Below are positions 8,686 to 16,786 of a stretch of DNA of 64,000 nucleotides, piece after piece (position 1 is the stretch's first letter; every line of letters starts with the position of its first letter). Below the pieces are notes generated by a model. That model saw nothing but the letters and a program-made list of their open reading frames with translations. It made no database searches and had not been told where the DNA came from. Made by a program: the position numbers and the translations under genes. Origin of the DNA: an uncultured Candidatus Competibacteraceae bacterium (lineage in GTDB: Bacteria > Pseudomonadota > Gammaproteobacteria > Competibacterales > Competibacteraceae); assembly GCA_903879705.1 (NCBI GenBank), contig CAIRMO010000092.1, forward strand, positions 1-64,000, given 5' to 3'.

Positions 8686-9064
8686 AACCGCCAAGGACTT
8701 TGCTGACATTGGCCTAATCGACCCACATACCATGGGTGAATTCGACGTTGCGTGCTTACCACCCGTGAAGGACCATACAGCAGACCAGATTAAGAGGCTG
8801 CTCTTGGGTTGCCAAGCCAGCCAAGCTGTGTTTGCGACTAGCCCATCCACGGCGCAGAAGGTTGATCCATCCGGCAAAACCCGCATTAGCATTTTTATTG
8901 ATGATGACATTCTTGCCGCCTTCAAATCCCGTGCGGAACAGAAAGGCCAGGGCTATCAAACGCTGATGAATGCTGCGTTGCGTACCGCCATTCAGCCGGA
9001 GGGAATGCCAGTGACGGTCGAAATGCTCCGCCGGGTATTGCGTGAGGAATTGCGAGTCGCGTAG
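8657..9064 (+). CDS. Chimeric antitoxin: HigA-like N-terminus joined to BrnA-like ribbon-helix-helix
   Basis: A 135-residue protein. Residues 1-65 match the HigA/XRE antitoxins that partner this toxin family (DIGLIDPHTMGEFDVACLPP, then ASQAVFA, the start of the helix-turn-helix). The HTH is interrupted: after SQAVFA the usual residues are missing and TSPSTAQKV runs directly into KTRISIFIDDDILAAFKSRA and GYQTLMNAALRTAI. That second part is the ribbon-helix-helix signature of BrnA antitoxins. Toxin binding would rest with the N-terminus and DNA binding with the acquired RHH. No BrnT toxin is present. The frame is open throughout, so it may be functional. Confidence 0.7.
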   Translation: MSRLLKTLHKTAKDFADIGLIDPHTMGEFDVACLPPVKDHTADQIKRLLLGCQASQAVFATSPSTAQKVDPSGKTRISIFIDDDILAAFKSRAEQKGQGYQTLMNAALRTAIQPEGMPVTVEMLRRVLREELRVA

Positions 9065-9094
9065 CGGTTGGCTGTTAAGGAGAATTTTGCAACC

Positions 9095-9316
9095 ATGTTG
9101 CACCGTCATTTAAACCATCAACAATTTACCCTGGCTGCGATTGATGATTGTATCGCTCGCGGCAAGCGGCGGGACTGGGCCGATTTACGGTGTGCGGCGC
9201 TGGCCGATCGAGCCGTGTTGGAAAAAGTGGTGCGGGTCTGTCGGGTGCATATCGCTGACGTTTACGCCCAGCGTTACCATTTTTGGATGCACTATGCCGA
9301 ACGACACTTGGCCTGA
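9095..9316 (+). CDS. Small conserved protein paired with a nucleotidyltransferase
   Basis: A 73-residue protein beginning MLHRHLNHQQFTLAAIDD, from ATG 9095 with AAGGAG 12 bases upstream; the longer frame from 9068 has no ribosome-binding site. It is mostly helical and rich in Asp, Arg and Ala, with no membrane segment. It overlaps the next gene, an AbiEii-like nucleotidyltransferase fragment, by 23 bases. This suggests a two-gene module in which it is the small partner. The function is not recognised and its partner is broken here. Confidence 0.5.
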   Translation: MLHRHLNHQQFTLAAIDDCIARGKRRDWADLRCAALADRAVLEKVVRVCRVHIADVYAQRYHFWMHYAERHLA

Positions 9317-9506
9317 ATGGGAACGGGTACTGTCTGCAGCCGCCCATTTGCAGCGTATTTTGCCAGAGGCCGTGCTGGTGGGCGGCACCGCTTCGGCTTT
9401 GTACGCCAAACACCGTTTATCTACCGATGCTGATCATGTACTCGCTGATCTTTTGCCACCGAAATGCGGATCATCTTCCGCTGACATCGCGGTAAGCCTT
9501 GAGTAG
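9294..9506 (+). pseudogene. AbiEii-like nucleotidyltransferase, N-terminal fragment
   Basis: Translation from ATG 9294 gives VLVGGTASALYAKHRLSTDADHV, which matches the start of nucleotidyltransferases of the AbiEii/AbiGii type (GGTA..L......S.D.DH). After ADL the reading diverges and stops at residue 70, whereas intact members exceed 150 residues. The metal-binding acidic pair is present, but the rest of the fold is lost. It overlaps the small gene before it. The break falls at the start of a 430-base AT-rich stretch, so a rearrangement probably replaced the remainder. Confidence 0.65.
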
Positions 9507-9937
9507 TAGGGTTCAGTCCGAATTTTTGGTGTCGGTAATTTTGAACATTGTTTATTATTAAACCCCTCGGCTGAATATGCCTTGTCTCCAGACCGGGACA
9601 AAGGTTTCCTCATCTCTTTGATCCACAATAAAAATAATGGCTACGACAGACATTTCGCCCGTCGATAAAATTTTATCGCTTGTCAATTTTTTATGGCATT
9701 TTGGCCGAAATTAGCGTTCGTAGTGTGTACTATTTACTACCCACTAAGAATTAGCGATCCGTATTTTTTGTAAAAACAATCCGTTTTTAATGCAAAAATT
9801 TTTTCAAAAATCTCTTGACTATTTTTTGGTTATAGATAATCTACCAATTCGATTCGGGATAGTGACACACATGGGCTGGTTGCATTTACGCAACCTCAAT
9901 TTTGGCTAGTTGTGAAGAAATGTCATTGGAGGCAATC
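9507..9937. other. AT-rich intergenic region without a gene
   Basis: About 430 bases, far richer in A/T than the surroundings. There are long T and A runs between 9660 and 9840, and no open frame with recognisable similarity on either strand. It probably contains the promoter of the secreted-protein gene that follows. The composition suggests foreign origin together with that gene. Confidence 0.5.
9815..9840 (+). promoter_or_regulatory. Possible sigma-70 promoter for the secreted-protein gene
   Basis: TTGACT at 9815-9820 is followed by TATAGATAAT at 9831-9840, within an AT-rich tract about 100 bases before the next start codon. Spacing to the best -10 match is somewhat short (about 14-16), so this is only a candidate. 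Confidence 0.35.
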
Positions 9938-10635
9938 ATGAAATTCAACCGTCTTATGTCAACGGTTTTTGCTGCGAGCATTACTCTTTCCAGTAGTGTC
10001 GCATGGACTCAAGAGGACATCCCTGTTGAGAATTGGTCTTTACCTGGCACTCCATCGGCAGGCACACATTCCCTAATGGCTGCCGTTTCAAGTCAAAGCA
10101 CTTTCATTCCGGTAACGCCATGCCGTGTCGCCGACACTCGTAATAGTGCAATTATGCAGGCAACTGAAATCCGCCTCTTCTCTGTCAGTGGGTCCGCATG
10201 CGGTGTGCCGGTGCTTATTCGCTGAATTTCACCGTCGTTCCGTCGGGGCCGCTCAACTACCTTACGGCTTGGCCAACCGGTTCAACCCAACCCACAGTTT
10301 CGACCCTCAACTCGCCGAATGGCGCTATTTTGGCCAACGCGGCGATTGTCCCGGCAAGCAATGGTTCCATTAATATCTTTGTGACTAATCAGACTCATGT
10401 GATTATTGACATCAATGGTTACTTCGATGCTGCCACCAAAATTTGTTCCGTCTTTATTGCTGCTAATTGGCGTGATAGCATTCAAGTTCCTCAGTCTTGG
10501 ACGGCATCAAATTGTGTTGCCCACATGGCACCTCCCGTCGGGGCTGATAATTATCAATTAGGGTGTGTTTTTAGCAATTCGGTTTCATGGGGGGCGTATA
10601 ACGGTGGCATACCTTCCCCTAATTGTGGTTGGTAG
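9938..10635 (+). pseudogene. Secreted repeat-type protein with a frameshift
   Basis: ATG 9938 follows GGAGG. The first frame encodes a signal peptide (about 23 residues, cleavage near VAWTQ), then FIPVTPCRVADTRN, and ends at 10225. The frame beginning about 10195 continues the same protein: AYSLNFTVVPSGPLNYLTAWP, then STLNSPNGAILANAAIVPA, VIIDINGYF and a Cys-containing tail. Together they form the PCRVADTRN...DINGYF domain found in exported bacterial proteins. The join at about 10198-10215 needs a -1 shift in the GGTGTGCCGGTGC region. It may be a true mutation or a sequencing error. A terminator follows. Confidence 0.7.
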
Positions 10636-10650
10636 TCTGTAGATTTAACG

Positions 10651-10682
10651 AACCGCCCTTGGGAAACTGGGGCGGTTTTTTT
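10651..10682 (+). terminator. Rho-independent terminator
   Basis: AACCGCCC pairs with GGGCGGTT around a short loop and is followed by a run of seven T. It lies 16 bases after the stop of the secreted protein. Confidence 0.85.
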
Positions 10683-10723
10683 ACTGAGGAAATCCTACTG
10701 GAGTTATTTATGTAGCTATTGGT

Positions 10724-10987
10724 TCAGTGCCGATGGTAATGACCACGGCATTGCACGATGGTCAACACATCATTTTCCACACCATAAACCAGCCGGTTAG
10801 TATCATCAATCCGGCGCGACCAGTAACCCGACAGATCATGTTTGAGCGCCTCCGGTTTGCCGATCCCCGATAAGGGTTCCCGCTGAATTTCTTTAATCAG
10901 CAAATTGATCCGCGTTAGGATTGCCTTGTTGGTTTGTTGCCAATCAAGATAATCAGCCCACGCAATCTCGTGAAATTCAATCCTCAT
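10724..10987 (-). CDS. yoeB: YoeB-family mRNA interferase toxin
   Basis: An 87-residue Txe/YoeB toxin starting MRIEFHEIAWADYLDWQ. The C-terminus carries the family catalytic pattern YWSRRIDDTNRLVYGV and ending CRGHYHRH, containing the Arg, His and Tyr used in ribosome-dependent mRNA cleavage. Its start overlaps the stop of the antitoxin gene by 11 bases (ATGAGGATTGA), giving translational coupling. The longer upstream frame is just antitoxin coding sequence in another frame. Intact and of normal length. Confidence 0.92.
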   Translation of the reverse strand: MRIEFHEIAWADYLDWQQTNKAILTRINLLIKEIQREPLSGIGKPEALKHDLSGYWSRRIDDTNRLVYGVENDVLTIVQCRGHYHRH

Positions 10988-11192
10988 CGGATAACAACTC
11001 CCGTTCCTGCACATTCCGCCCATGCCTTATGTCATCAAGACACTGGCGAAGAATACTCCCGTTAGGTTCACGAAGCAGGAATGCGGTTTCATCCTCAGCC
11101 GCCGCAGCTTCCAATAGCGATTGATATTCAGCAATCGGGATAATGACAGAAACCCGCTCGCCAGCAGGATTGATCACGAATTGTGTAGCCAT
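10977..11192 (-). CDS. yefM: YefM/Phd-family antitoxin
   Basis: A 71-residue antitoxin, MATQFVINPAGERVSVIIPIAEYQSLLEAA, followed by an acidic helical tail that would wrap the YoeB toxin. The N-terminal half fits the Phd/YefM DNA-binding fold (VSVIIPIAEYQSLLE). It is the first gene of the pair and overlaps the toxin by 11 bases. The longer frame upstream is unlikely. By family analogy the complex autorepresses its promoter in 11193-11260, but no clear operator can be named by eye. Confidence 0.85.
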   Translation of the reverse strand: MATQFVINPAGERVSVIIPIAEYQSLLEAAAAEDETAFLLREPNGSILRQCLDDIRHGRNVQERELLSDED

Positions 11193-11264
11193 AAATTGGG
11201 TGCCTTTTGGTGGGTGGAATTGAGAATTGATTTCAGAACTGAGTCGGTAGGAACGAGAACCAAA

Positions 11265-11360
11265 GTTAGGGAGTAGGTCGGACACAGGACGTGCCGACCT
11301 TCACGCTCCAATCCCCTGAACCTGTCGGGCAACGCTACGCTTTTGCCCGACCTACCAAGG
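11265..11360. repeat. REP-like palindromic repeat pair
   Basis: On the minus strand this reads as two hairpins in tandem: GTCGGGCAAAAGCGTAGCG... closing on TTGCCCGAC (11321-11350), and GGTCGGCAC... closing on GTCCGACC (11270-11303). Both begin with TAGGTCGG-type ends. It lies between yefM and clpS and has no coding capacity. It probably belongs to a dispersed REP family, though no second identical copy is in this window. Confidence 0.5.
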
Positions 11361-11390
11361 CTAACCAAGGCCAGTTGCGAGATTCGAATG

Positions 11391-11417
11391 CCCGGCGCAC
11401 CCCACGCCGGGTTTTTT
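11391..11417 (+). terminator. Rho-independent terminator upstream of clpS
   Basis: CCCGGCG/CGCCGGG closes a CACCCCA loop and is followed by TTTTTT. No intact plus-strand gene lies immediately upstream, so it is either a remnant or insulates clpS from read-through. Confidence 0.7.
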
Positions 11418-11502
11418 ATTGCACACTCCGGCCTTGAGGAAACTTGCGGAGCGCATATTATCTAAAATAACGCTTCCCCGATCCAACCCGCACCGTGCCG
11501 CC

Positions 11503-11841
11503 ATGAGTCAGGAACATTCCTTGCCTTCCGACGATCAAGACGATCAAGACCGCGACATCGCCGTAGCGACCGAGAAACCGGCGCTCAAGCAGCCGCCACT
11601 GTACAAGGTGATCCTGCTGAATGATGACTACACGCCGATGGATTTCGTGGTGCTGGTTCTCGAGCATTTCTTTCAGATGAGCCGCGAGCAAGCGACCCAC
11701 ATCATGCTGCACGTCCATACCCGTGGCCGGGGCATGTGCGGGATTTTCACCCGCGAGATCGCTGAAACGAAGGTGGCGCAAGTCAACGAGTTTTCCCGCC
11801 GCAATCAGCATCCGCTGTTATGTACAATGGAAGAAGCCTAA
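11503..11841 (+). CDS. clpS: ATP-dependent Clp protease adaptor ClpS
   Basis: A 112-residue adaptor from ATG 11503 ([11 protein letters not shown]). It binds the ClpA N-domain and delivers N-degron substrates. The core has the family pattern [35 protein letters not shown] and [15 protein letters not shown]. The DDYTPM segment and the following His line the N-end residue pocket. The N-terminal about 35 residues are disordered and acidic, as usual. It lies 52 bases upstream of clpA on the same strand, so co-transcription is likely. The frame upstream to 11419 runs through the terminator and is not used. Confidence 0.95.
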   Translation: MSQEHSLPSDDQDDQDRDIAVATEKPALKQPPLYKVILLNDDYTPMDFVVLVLEHFFQMSREQATHIMLHVHTRGRGMCGIFTREIAETKVAQVNEFSRRNQHPLLCTMEEA

Positions 11842-11893
11842 GTCCCTACCTTTCAGCAGCCGCTAACCCCCAGCGCGATTCGAGGTATCCGTT

Positions 11894-14158
11894 ATGTTGA
11901 GCAAGGAACTGGAGTTTTCCATCAATCTTGCTTTCCGCCAGGCGCGGGACCGGCGCCATGAGTTCATGACCGTAGAGCATCTGCTGCTGGCCCTGCTGGA
12001 CAATCCGGCAGCGGTCGAAGTGTTGCGGGCCTGCGGTGCCAACCTGGACTCACTGAAGCGGGAGCTGCAAATGTTCATCCGCGATCATACCCCGATGCTG
12101 AGTCCGGGTGACCCACGCGAAACTCATCCGACCCTGGGATTTCAGCGGGTGCTGCAACGGGCGGTGCTGCATGTGCAGTCCTCCGGGAACCGTGAAGTCA
12201 CCGGAGCTAACGTGCTGGTCGCCCTGTTCGGCGAACAGGAGTCCCATGCCGTCTACCTGCTTAAGCAGCAGGAAATCAGTCGGCTGGACATGGTCAACTT
12301 CGTTGCCCACGGCATTGCCAAGATGGCCGACGACCAGGATGCCGTGTCCTCAGGCGATGAGCATGGCGAATCCCAACCGCAGCAGAACGTCAAGCCGCTG
12401 GAACATTTCGCCAGCAATCTCAATGAACTGGCCCGCAAAGGGCGGATTGATCCGCTGATTGGTCGCCGCGAGGAAATCGAGCGCACCCTCCAGATTCTCT
12501 GTCGCCGGCGCAAGAATAATCCGTTGTTCGTTGGCGAGGCTGGAGTCGGCAAAACCGCCATTGCCGAGGGTTTAGCGAAAATGATCGTCGATGGCGAAGT
12601 GCCGGAAGTGCTGCGCAACGCCACGATTTACGCCCTGGATTTGGGATCGCTGGTGGCCGGGGCCAAGTATCGCGGTGATTTCGAGAAGCGGTTGAAAGCG
12701 GTGCTGGCGCAGTTGCGCAAAGAACGCCACGCCATTTTGTTTATCGACGAGATTCACACCATTATCGGCGCCGGTGCGGCTTCGGGCGGGGTGATGGACG
12801 CCTCCAACCTGCTCAAACCAATGCTGGCTTCCGGCGAGATGAAGTGCATCGGCTCGACCACTTATCAGGAATATCGCGGCATTTTCGAGAAAGACCGGGC
12901 GTTAGCGCGGCGTTTCCAGAAAATCGACATCTCCGAGCCGAGCATTGAAGAGAGCTATCAGATTCTAAAGGGCCTGAAGTCCCGGTTCGAGGATCATCAC
13001 GATGTGAAATACGCCGACAAGGCGTTGCGGGCGGCGGTGGATTTGTCAGCCCGCTACATCAACGACCGCCATTTGCCGGATAAGGCCATTGACGTGATTG
13101 ACGAAGCCGGGGCCAGTCAGCGCCTGGTGCCGACCGCCAAGCGCAAGAAAGTCATCAACGTCATCGACATCGAAACCATCGTCGCCAAGATTGCCCGCAT
13201 TCCGCCCAAGACCATCTCCTCATCCGATAAGGACGTGCTGCGTACTCTGGAGCGAAACTTGAAACTGGTGGTATTCGGCCAGGACGAAGCGATTGGCCAT
13301 CTGACCACATCAATCAAGATGGCCCGAGCCGGGCTGGGCAATGAGCAAAAGCCCATCGGTTCGTTCCTGTTTGCCGGCCCGACCGGGGTCGGCAAGACCG
13401 AAGTCACCCGGCAATTGGCACGGGTGATGGGCATCGAGCTGATCCGCTTCGATATGTCCGAATACATGGAGCGGCACACGGTATCGCGGTTGATCGGTGC
13501 GCCGCCAGGCTATGTCGGCTTCGATCAGGGCGGGTTGCTGACTGACGCCATTCTCAAGCATCCCCACGCCGTATTACTGCTCGACGAGGTCGAGAAGGCC
13601 CACCCCGACGTATTCAACCTGCTGTTGCAGGTCATGGATCACGGCACTCTGACCGACAATAACGGCCGCAAAGCTGATTTTCGCAACGTGATCCTGGTGA
13701 TGACCACCAACGCCGGCGCGGAACTGATGGAGCGATCCTCGATGGGCTTCACCGTTCAGGATCACAGCAGCGATGGTCTGGAGGCGATCAAGCGGGTGTT
13801 CTCGCCGGAATTTCGCAACCGGCTGGACGCCATTGTTCAGTTCAAGGCGCTGACCCCGGTCACCATTGCCCAGGTGGTCGACAAGTTCCTGATTGAGCTG
13901 GAAGCGCAACTCGAAGCGAAGAAAGTGACGGTCAGCGTGGACGATAAAGGGCGGGTGTGGCTGGCCGGGCGCGGCTACGATCCGAAGATGGGCGCACGGC
14001 CGATGGCACGGCTGATTCAGGAGAATATCAAGCGCCGGCTGGCCGAGGAATTGCTGTTTGGCCGGCTGGTCAACGGCGGCCACGTCATGGTGACGGTGCG
14101 CAATGGCGAGTTGCAGGTGGAGATCGCGGAGGAAGAAACGGCGATGACCACGCCATAG
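11894..14158 (+). CDS. clpA: ATP-dependent Clp protease ATP-binding subunit ClpA
   Basis: A 754-residue HSP100 unfoldase. It has an N-terminal double Clp-N repeat (MLSKELEFSINLAFRQA), a first AAA+ module with GEAGVGKTAIAEGLA and a DEIH Walker B, and a second with FAGPTGVGKTEVTRQLA and LLDEVEKAHPDV. The C-terminal ClpP-docking domain follows. There is no coiled-coil M-domain between the modules, which separates it from ClpB. It unfolds substrates for ClpP and receives ClpS cargo. It follows clpS closely and ends at a hairpin shared with convergent infA. Confidence 0.97.
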   Translation: MLSKELEFSINLAFRQARDRRHEFMTVEHLLLALLDNPAAVEVLRACGANLDSLKRELQMFIRDHTPMLSPGDPRETHPTLGFQRVLQRAVLHVQSSGNREVTGANVLVALFGEQESHAVYLLKQQEISRLDMVNFVAHGIAKMADDQDAVSSGDEHGESQPQQNVKPLEHFASNLNELARKGRIDPLIGRREEIERTLQILCRRRKNNPLFVGEAGVGKTAIAEGLAKMIVDGEVPEVLRNATIYALDLGSLVAGAKYRGDFEKRLKAVLAQLRKERHAILFIDEIHTIIGAGAASGGVMDASNLLKPMLASGEMKCIGSTTYQEYRGIFEKDRALARRFQKIDISEPSIEESYQILKGLKSRFEDHHDVKYADKALRAAVDLSARYINDRHLPDKAIDVIDEAGASQRLVPTAKRKKVINVIDIETIVAKIARIPPKTISSSDKDVLRTLERNLKLVVFGQDEAIGHLTTSIKMARAGLGNEQKPIGSFLFAGPTGVGKTEVTRQLARVMGIELIRFDMSEYMERHTVSRLIGAPPGYVGFDQGGLLTDAILKHPHAVLLLDEVEKAHPDVFNLLLQVMDHGTLTDNNGRKADFRNVILVMTTNAGAELMERSSMGFTVQDHSSDGLEAIKRVFSPEFRNRLDAIVQFKALTPVTIAQVVDKFLIELEAQLEAKKVTVSVDDKGRVWLAGRGYDPKMGARPMARLIQENIKRRLAEELLFGRLVNGGHVMVTVRNGELQVEIAEEETAMTTP

Positions 14159-14164
14159 CCGTAC

Positions 14165-14193
14165 ATCGGGGACGGACGATCAGCGTCCCCGAT
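14165..14193. terminator. Bidirectional hairpin between clpA and infA
   Basis: A perfect 10-bp inverted repeat, ATCGGGGACG and CGTCCCCGAT, separated by 9 bases. It lies just after the clpA stop and overlaps the infA stop codon. It has no T run on either side, so it may act as a convergent-transcript stabiliser or a weak terminator. Confidence 0.55.
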
Positions 14194-14398
14194 AGACGAT
14201 CCGGCCCTTGGTCAGATCGTAGGGGGTCAGTTCGACCTTCACTTTGTCGCCGGTCAGGATGCGGATGTAGTGCTTGCGCATCCGTCCGGAGATGTGAGCA
14301 GTCACGGTATGGCCGTTTTCAAGTTGCACCCGGAAGGTGGTATTGGGCAGGGTGTCAACGACGGTGCCCTCCATTTCAATATGATCTTCTTTCGACAA
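14180..14398 (-). CDS. infA: Translation initiation factor IF-1
   Basis: A 72-residue OB-fold protein, [19 protein letters not shown] to [11 protein letters not shown]. Conserved segments are [23 protein letters not shown] and [20 protein letters not shown]-1 occupies the ribosomal A site during initiation and modulates IF-2 and IF-3. The gene is convergent with clpA, the usual gammaproteobacterial arrangement. Length is exactly that of the family. Confidence 0.98.
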   Translation of the reverse strand: MSKEDHIEMEGTVVDTLPNTTFRVQLENGHTVTAHISGRMRKHYIRILTGDKVKVELTPYDLTKGRIVYRGR

Positions 14399-14510
14399 GG
14401 TCTTAATCCCTTTAATTTGGGCGATGACAGTGATTCAGAGGGCGCAACCTTAACCAAAATCCTGGAATGCGGCAAGTTGCGCCGATTCCCACTTTCCAGA
14501 AGGCGACCCC

Positions 14511-14843
14511 ATGACCGCGCTGCCGATTCCCTCACCCTCCCAACCACTTGCAGCAACCGACTGGCCGGACCTGCCTCTGGGTCAAGACGATCCGCCCTAC
14601 GACGACGGAATTCACATGGAAACCCCGCGCCACCCTTTTCAGATGGACCTGCTGATCGATGTGATGGATCCCTGGCTGGCAGCACGGGGCGATGGTTTCA
14701 CTGGCGGCAATATGTTCCTCTATTACAGCCGGGTGCAGGTGCGCCACAATGCCTTTATCGGCCCGGATTTCTTCGTCGCGCTGGACGTGCCGCGTGGCGA
14801 GCGCAAAAGCTGGGTAGTCTGGGAACAGGGCAAGGGCAGGTAG
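14511..14843 (+). pseudogene. Uma2/DUF820 family nuclease-like protein, C-terminally truncated
   Basis: 110 residues resembling the N-terminal half of Uma2/DUF820 proteins, a PD-(D/E)XK-like family usually of about 190 residues. Typical segments are HPFQMDLLIDVMDPWL, FTGGNMFLYYS, the GPDFFVALDVP motif and WVVWEQGKG. The expected continuation, carrying the downstream Asp/Glu-X-Lys catalytic residues, is missing because the frame stops right after GKGR. It is probably a remnant. The next gene is convergent and begins about 30 bases further on. Confidence 0.65.
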
Positions 14844-14875
14844 CCCTGAGCCACCGGCCATTGATGCTGGAGGTC

Positions 14876-15301
14876 TCACCCGGCGTCAGGCAGCGGATGA
14901 CCGGCATCGTCCAGCAGAATATCCGGCCATTCATCGCGGTAGATACGCCGTAAATCAATGATCGACCAGGGAATCAGGGTCAGCGCCGCCAGAATCCAGG
15001 CCAGTAAATGCCATTTCCAGCCTCCGCCAGGAATGAACGTAGCGATCACGATGAAAAAGCCGGTGATGCCATAAAACCGGTAGGCGGCCTGCTGAGTGTA
15101 GTGCCCGACTTTCGGGTCGGGATGATGGCGATTGAGGGCGTACACCAGCATCGAAGCGCCGAACCAGAAAATCAATAGCGGGAACGGCAGCAGGATCGCG
15201 ACCAAGTTGCCATAATTCATCAGCGCCGCCGCTCGCCGGGCGGATGATCCGCGCGCGACCTTGCCGATCATGGTGTCTTCGCTGGATTCCAGAATGTGCA
15301 T
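14876..15301 (-). CDS. Hypothetical inner-membrane protein
   Basis: About 141 residues from the ATG at 15301 (MHILESSEDTMIGK). It has three hydrophobic segments at roughly residues 35-60, 75-97 and 103-120: LVAILLPFPLLIFWFGASML, FYGITGFFIVIATFIPG and LLAWILAALTLIPWSIIDL. The C-terminus ends in an acidic tail after RRIYRDEWPDILLDD. No enzymatic motif is visible. It is divergent from comF. Function is unknown. Confidence 0.6.
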   Translation of the reverse strand: MHILESSEDTMIGKVARGSSARRAAALMNYGNLVAILLPFPLLIFWFGASMLVYALNRHHPDPKVGHYTQQAAYRFYGITGFFIVIATFIPGGGWKWHLLAWILAALTLIPWSIIDLRRIYRDEWPDILLDDAGHPLPDAG

Positions 15302-15397
15302 AATTAACGGCCTTTGCATGGGAAACAGGTGGTGAACAGGTTATTAACGGGCATCTTCGGAAAGCCGCCCGGCACTGTCAATCCGGGCGCATCGGCG

Positions 15398-16108
15398 ATG
15401 ATCGCAGTCGGAGCCGCTGGGTTGCAACGCCTGCTGTTGCCGCCAACTTGTCTGCTGTGCGGGGCCGATGGGGCGCTGGGCCGCGACCTGTGCGCTGGGT
15501 GCGCTGCCGATCTGCCGCGCAATCACACCGCCTGTCCAGGCTGCGCCATCCCGCTGGCGGGTAGTCAAAACGGATTCTGCGCCAAGTGCCAGGCGGAGCC
15601 TCGCAGCTTTGCCCGCACCTTTGCGCCATTCCGTTATCAGCCGCCGGTGGACTTTCTGATTCGCGGCCTCAAGTTCGAGGGCCGGTTGAGTCACGCCCGG
15701 TTGCTGGGCGAATTGTTCGCCGCCGCGCTGGCCGAACGCACTGAACCCTTACCGGACTGCATCATCCCGGTACCGTTGCACCCACGGCGACTGCGTGAGC
15801 GCGGTTTCAACCAAGCCCTGGAGCTGGCCCGCGCCGCCGCCGCCCGGTTCCGAATTCCGCTGCTGGCTACCGGGTTGCGCCGGGTTCGCTATACCACGCC
15901 GCAAACCCGGCTGGATGCCCACCACCGCCAGACCAACCCGCTGGGCGCCTTTGCGTCAGGCCGGTGGGAAATCAGGCTGCGGGTGGCGCTCATCGATGAT
16001 GTGATGACCACCGGCAGTACGGTTGGGGAATGCGCGCGAGTGTTGCGAGCCGGTGGTGTAAACGAGGTCGAGGTCTGGGCGCTGGGCCGGACCGGTGCCA
16101 GCGTTTGA
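15398..16108 (+). CDS. comF: ComF family phosphoribosyltransferase-like protein
   Basis: About 236 residues from ATG 15398 (the frame is open to 15314). The N-terminus has a zinc-ribbon-like set of four CxxC pairs (CLLCG, CAGC, CPGC, CAKC). The C-terminus is a type I phosphoribosyltransferase domain with the PRPP loop VALIDDVMTTGSTVGEC and the family segment VPLHPRRLRERGFNQALELA. ComF/GntX proteins are linked to natural transformation or gluconate utilisation, but the substrate is not known. It is encoded divergently from the small membrane protein at 14876-15301. Confidence 0.9.
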   Translation: MIAVGAAGLQRLLLPPTCLLCGADGALGRDLCAGCAADLPRNHTACPGCAIPLAGSQNGFCAKCQAEPRSFARTFAPFRYQPPVDFLIRGLKFEGRLSHARLLGELFAAALAERTEPLPDCIIPVPLHPRRLRERGFNQALELARAAAARFRIPLLATGLRRVRYTTPQTRLDAHHRQTNPLGAFASGRWEIRLRVALIDDVMTTGSTVGECARVLRAGGVNEVEVWALGRTGASV

Positions 16109-16153
16109 AATCTGATCGCCTGTGGTTCAGAAGATTCCGAGGATCTGGGGATC

Positions 16154-16762
16154 TTATCGCCGTTGAAACCCGAGTCCGCGCCCCCATAGCCGATAGCCCA
16201 GCAACATCGCCAATACTCCCCCGTACAGCAACGGCCCGCTCAGATCGGCCTTGACCTGCCACGCATAGTGCAACACGCCCAGCACCGCGATGGGATAAAC
16301 CAATCGGTGCAACCGCTGCCAGTTGCGTCCCAACCGCTTCATCATCCTGTAAGTCGACGTGATCGCCAGCGGAATCAGCAGCAGGAATGCCGCAAAGCCG
16401 ACGGTGAGATAAGGCCGTTTAACCACATCGGCAACAATCGCCGGCCAGTCGAAAAACTGATCGAAAACCAGATAGATGGCGAAATGCAGGCCGACATAGA
16501 AGAACGCAAACAGACCCAGCATTCGGCGGAATTGTTGCAATCGGTTCCAGCCGGTTAAGCGCCGAGCCGGAGTGATGGTCAGCGTCAGCAACAAAAACCG
16601 CAGGCTCCAGTCACCCGTGCGATGACTCAGCGTTTCCACTGGGTTTGCCCCCAACTGTCCCTGCCAGGCCAGCCCGCAGAGCCACACCAGTGGCAACAGG
16701 CAGGCAATAAAGATCAATGGCTTGGTGATCAATAACCGGCGACGGGCGAGATGCGGGTTCAT
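16154..16762 (-). CDS. msrQ: Heme-binding membrane subunit MsrQ
   Basis: About 202 residues from the ATG at 16762 (MNPHLARRRLLITKP). It has six hydrophobic segments and the ferric-reductase-like pattern of MsrQ/YedZ: TGDWSLRFLLLTLTITPARR, RRMLGLFAFFYVGLHFAIY, then TSTYRMMKRLGRNWQRLHRLVY and HYAW. The conserved His residues ligate b-type heme. MsrQ passes electrons from the quinone pool or flavin reductase to periplasmic MsrP, which repairs oxidised methionines. No msrP is adjacent. A terminator-bearing small RNA candidate ends 24 bases upstream of the start. Confidence 0.9.
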   Translation of the reverse strand: MNPHLARRRLLITKPLIFIACLLPLVWLCGLAWQGQLGANPVETLSHRTGDWSLRFLLLTLTITPARRLTGWNRLQQFRRMLGLFAFFYVGLHFAIYLVFDQFFDWPAIVADVVKRPYLTVGFAAFLLLIPLAITSTYRMMKRLGRNWQRLHRLVYPIAVLGVLHYAWQVKADLSGPLLYGGVLAMLLGYRLWGRGLGFQRR

Positions 16763-16786
16763 GGCGGCAGGTTTTCCGGCAGGCAC

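Noticed and set aside
10195-10225. Programmed -1 frameshift in the secreted-protein gene
   Set aside because: There is no slippery heptamer or downstream pseudoknot-like structure, so a mutation or sequencing error is more likely.
11371-11417. GATTCGAATGCCCGGCGCACC, which resembles a tRNA T-arm and acceptor end
   Set aside because: No complementary T-stem or acceptor 5' strand precedes it; the sequence fits the terminator hairpin.
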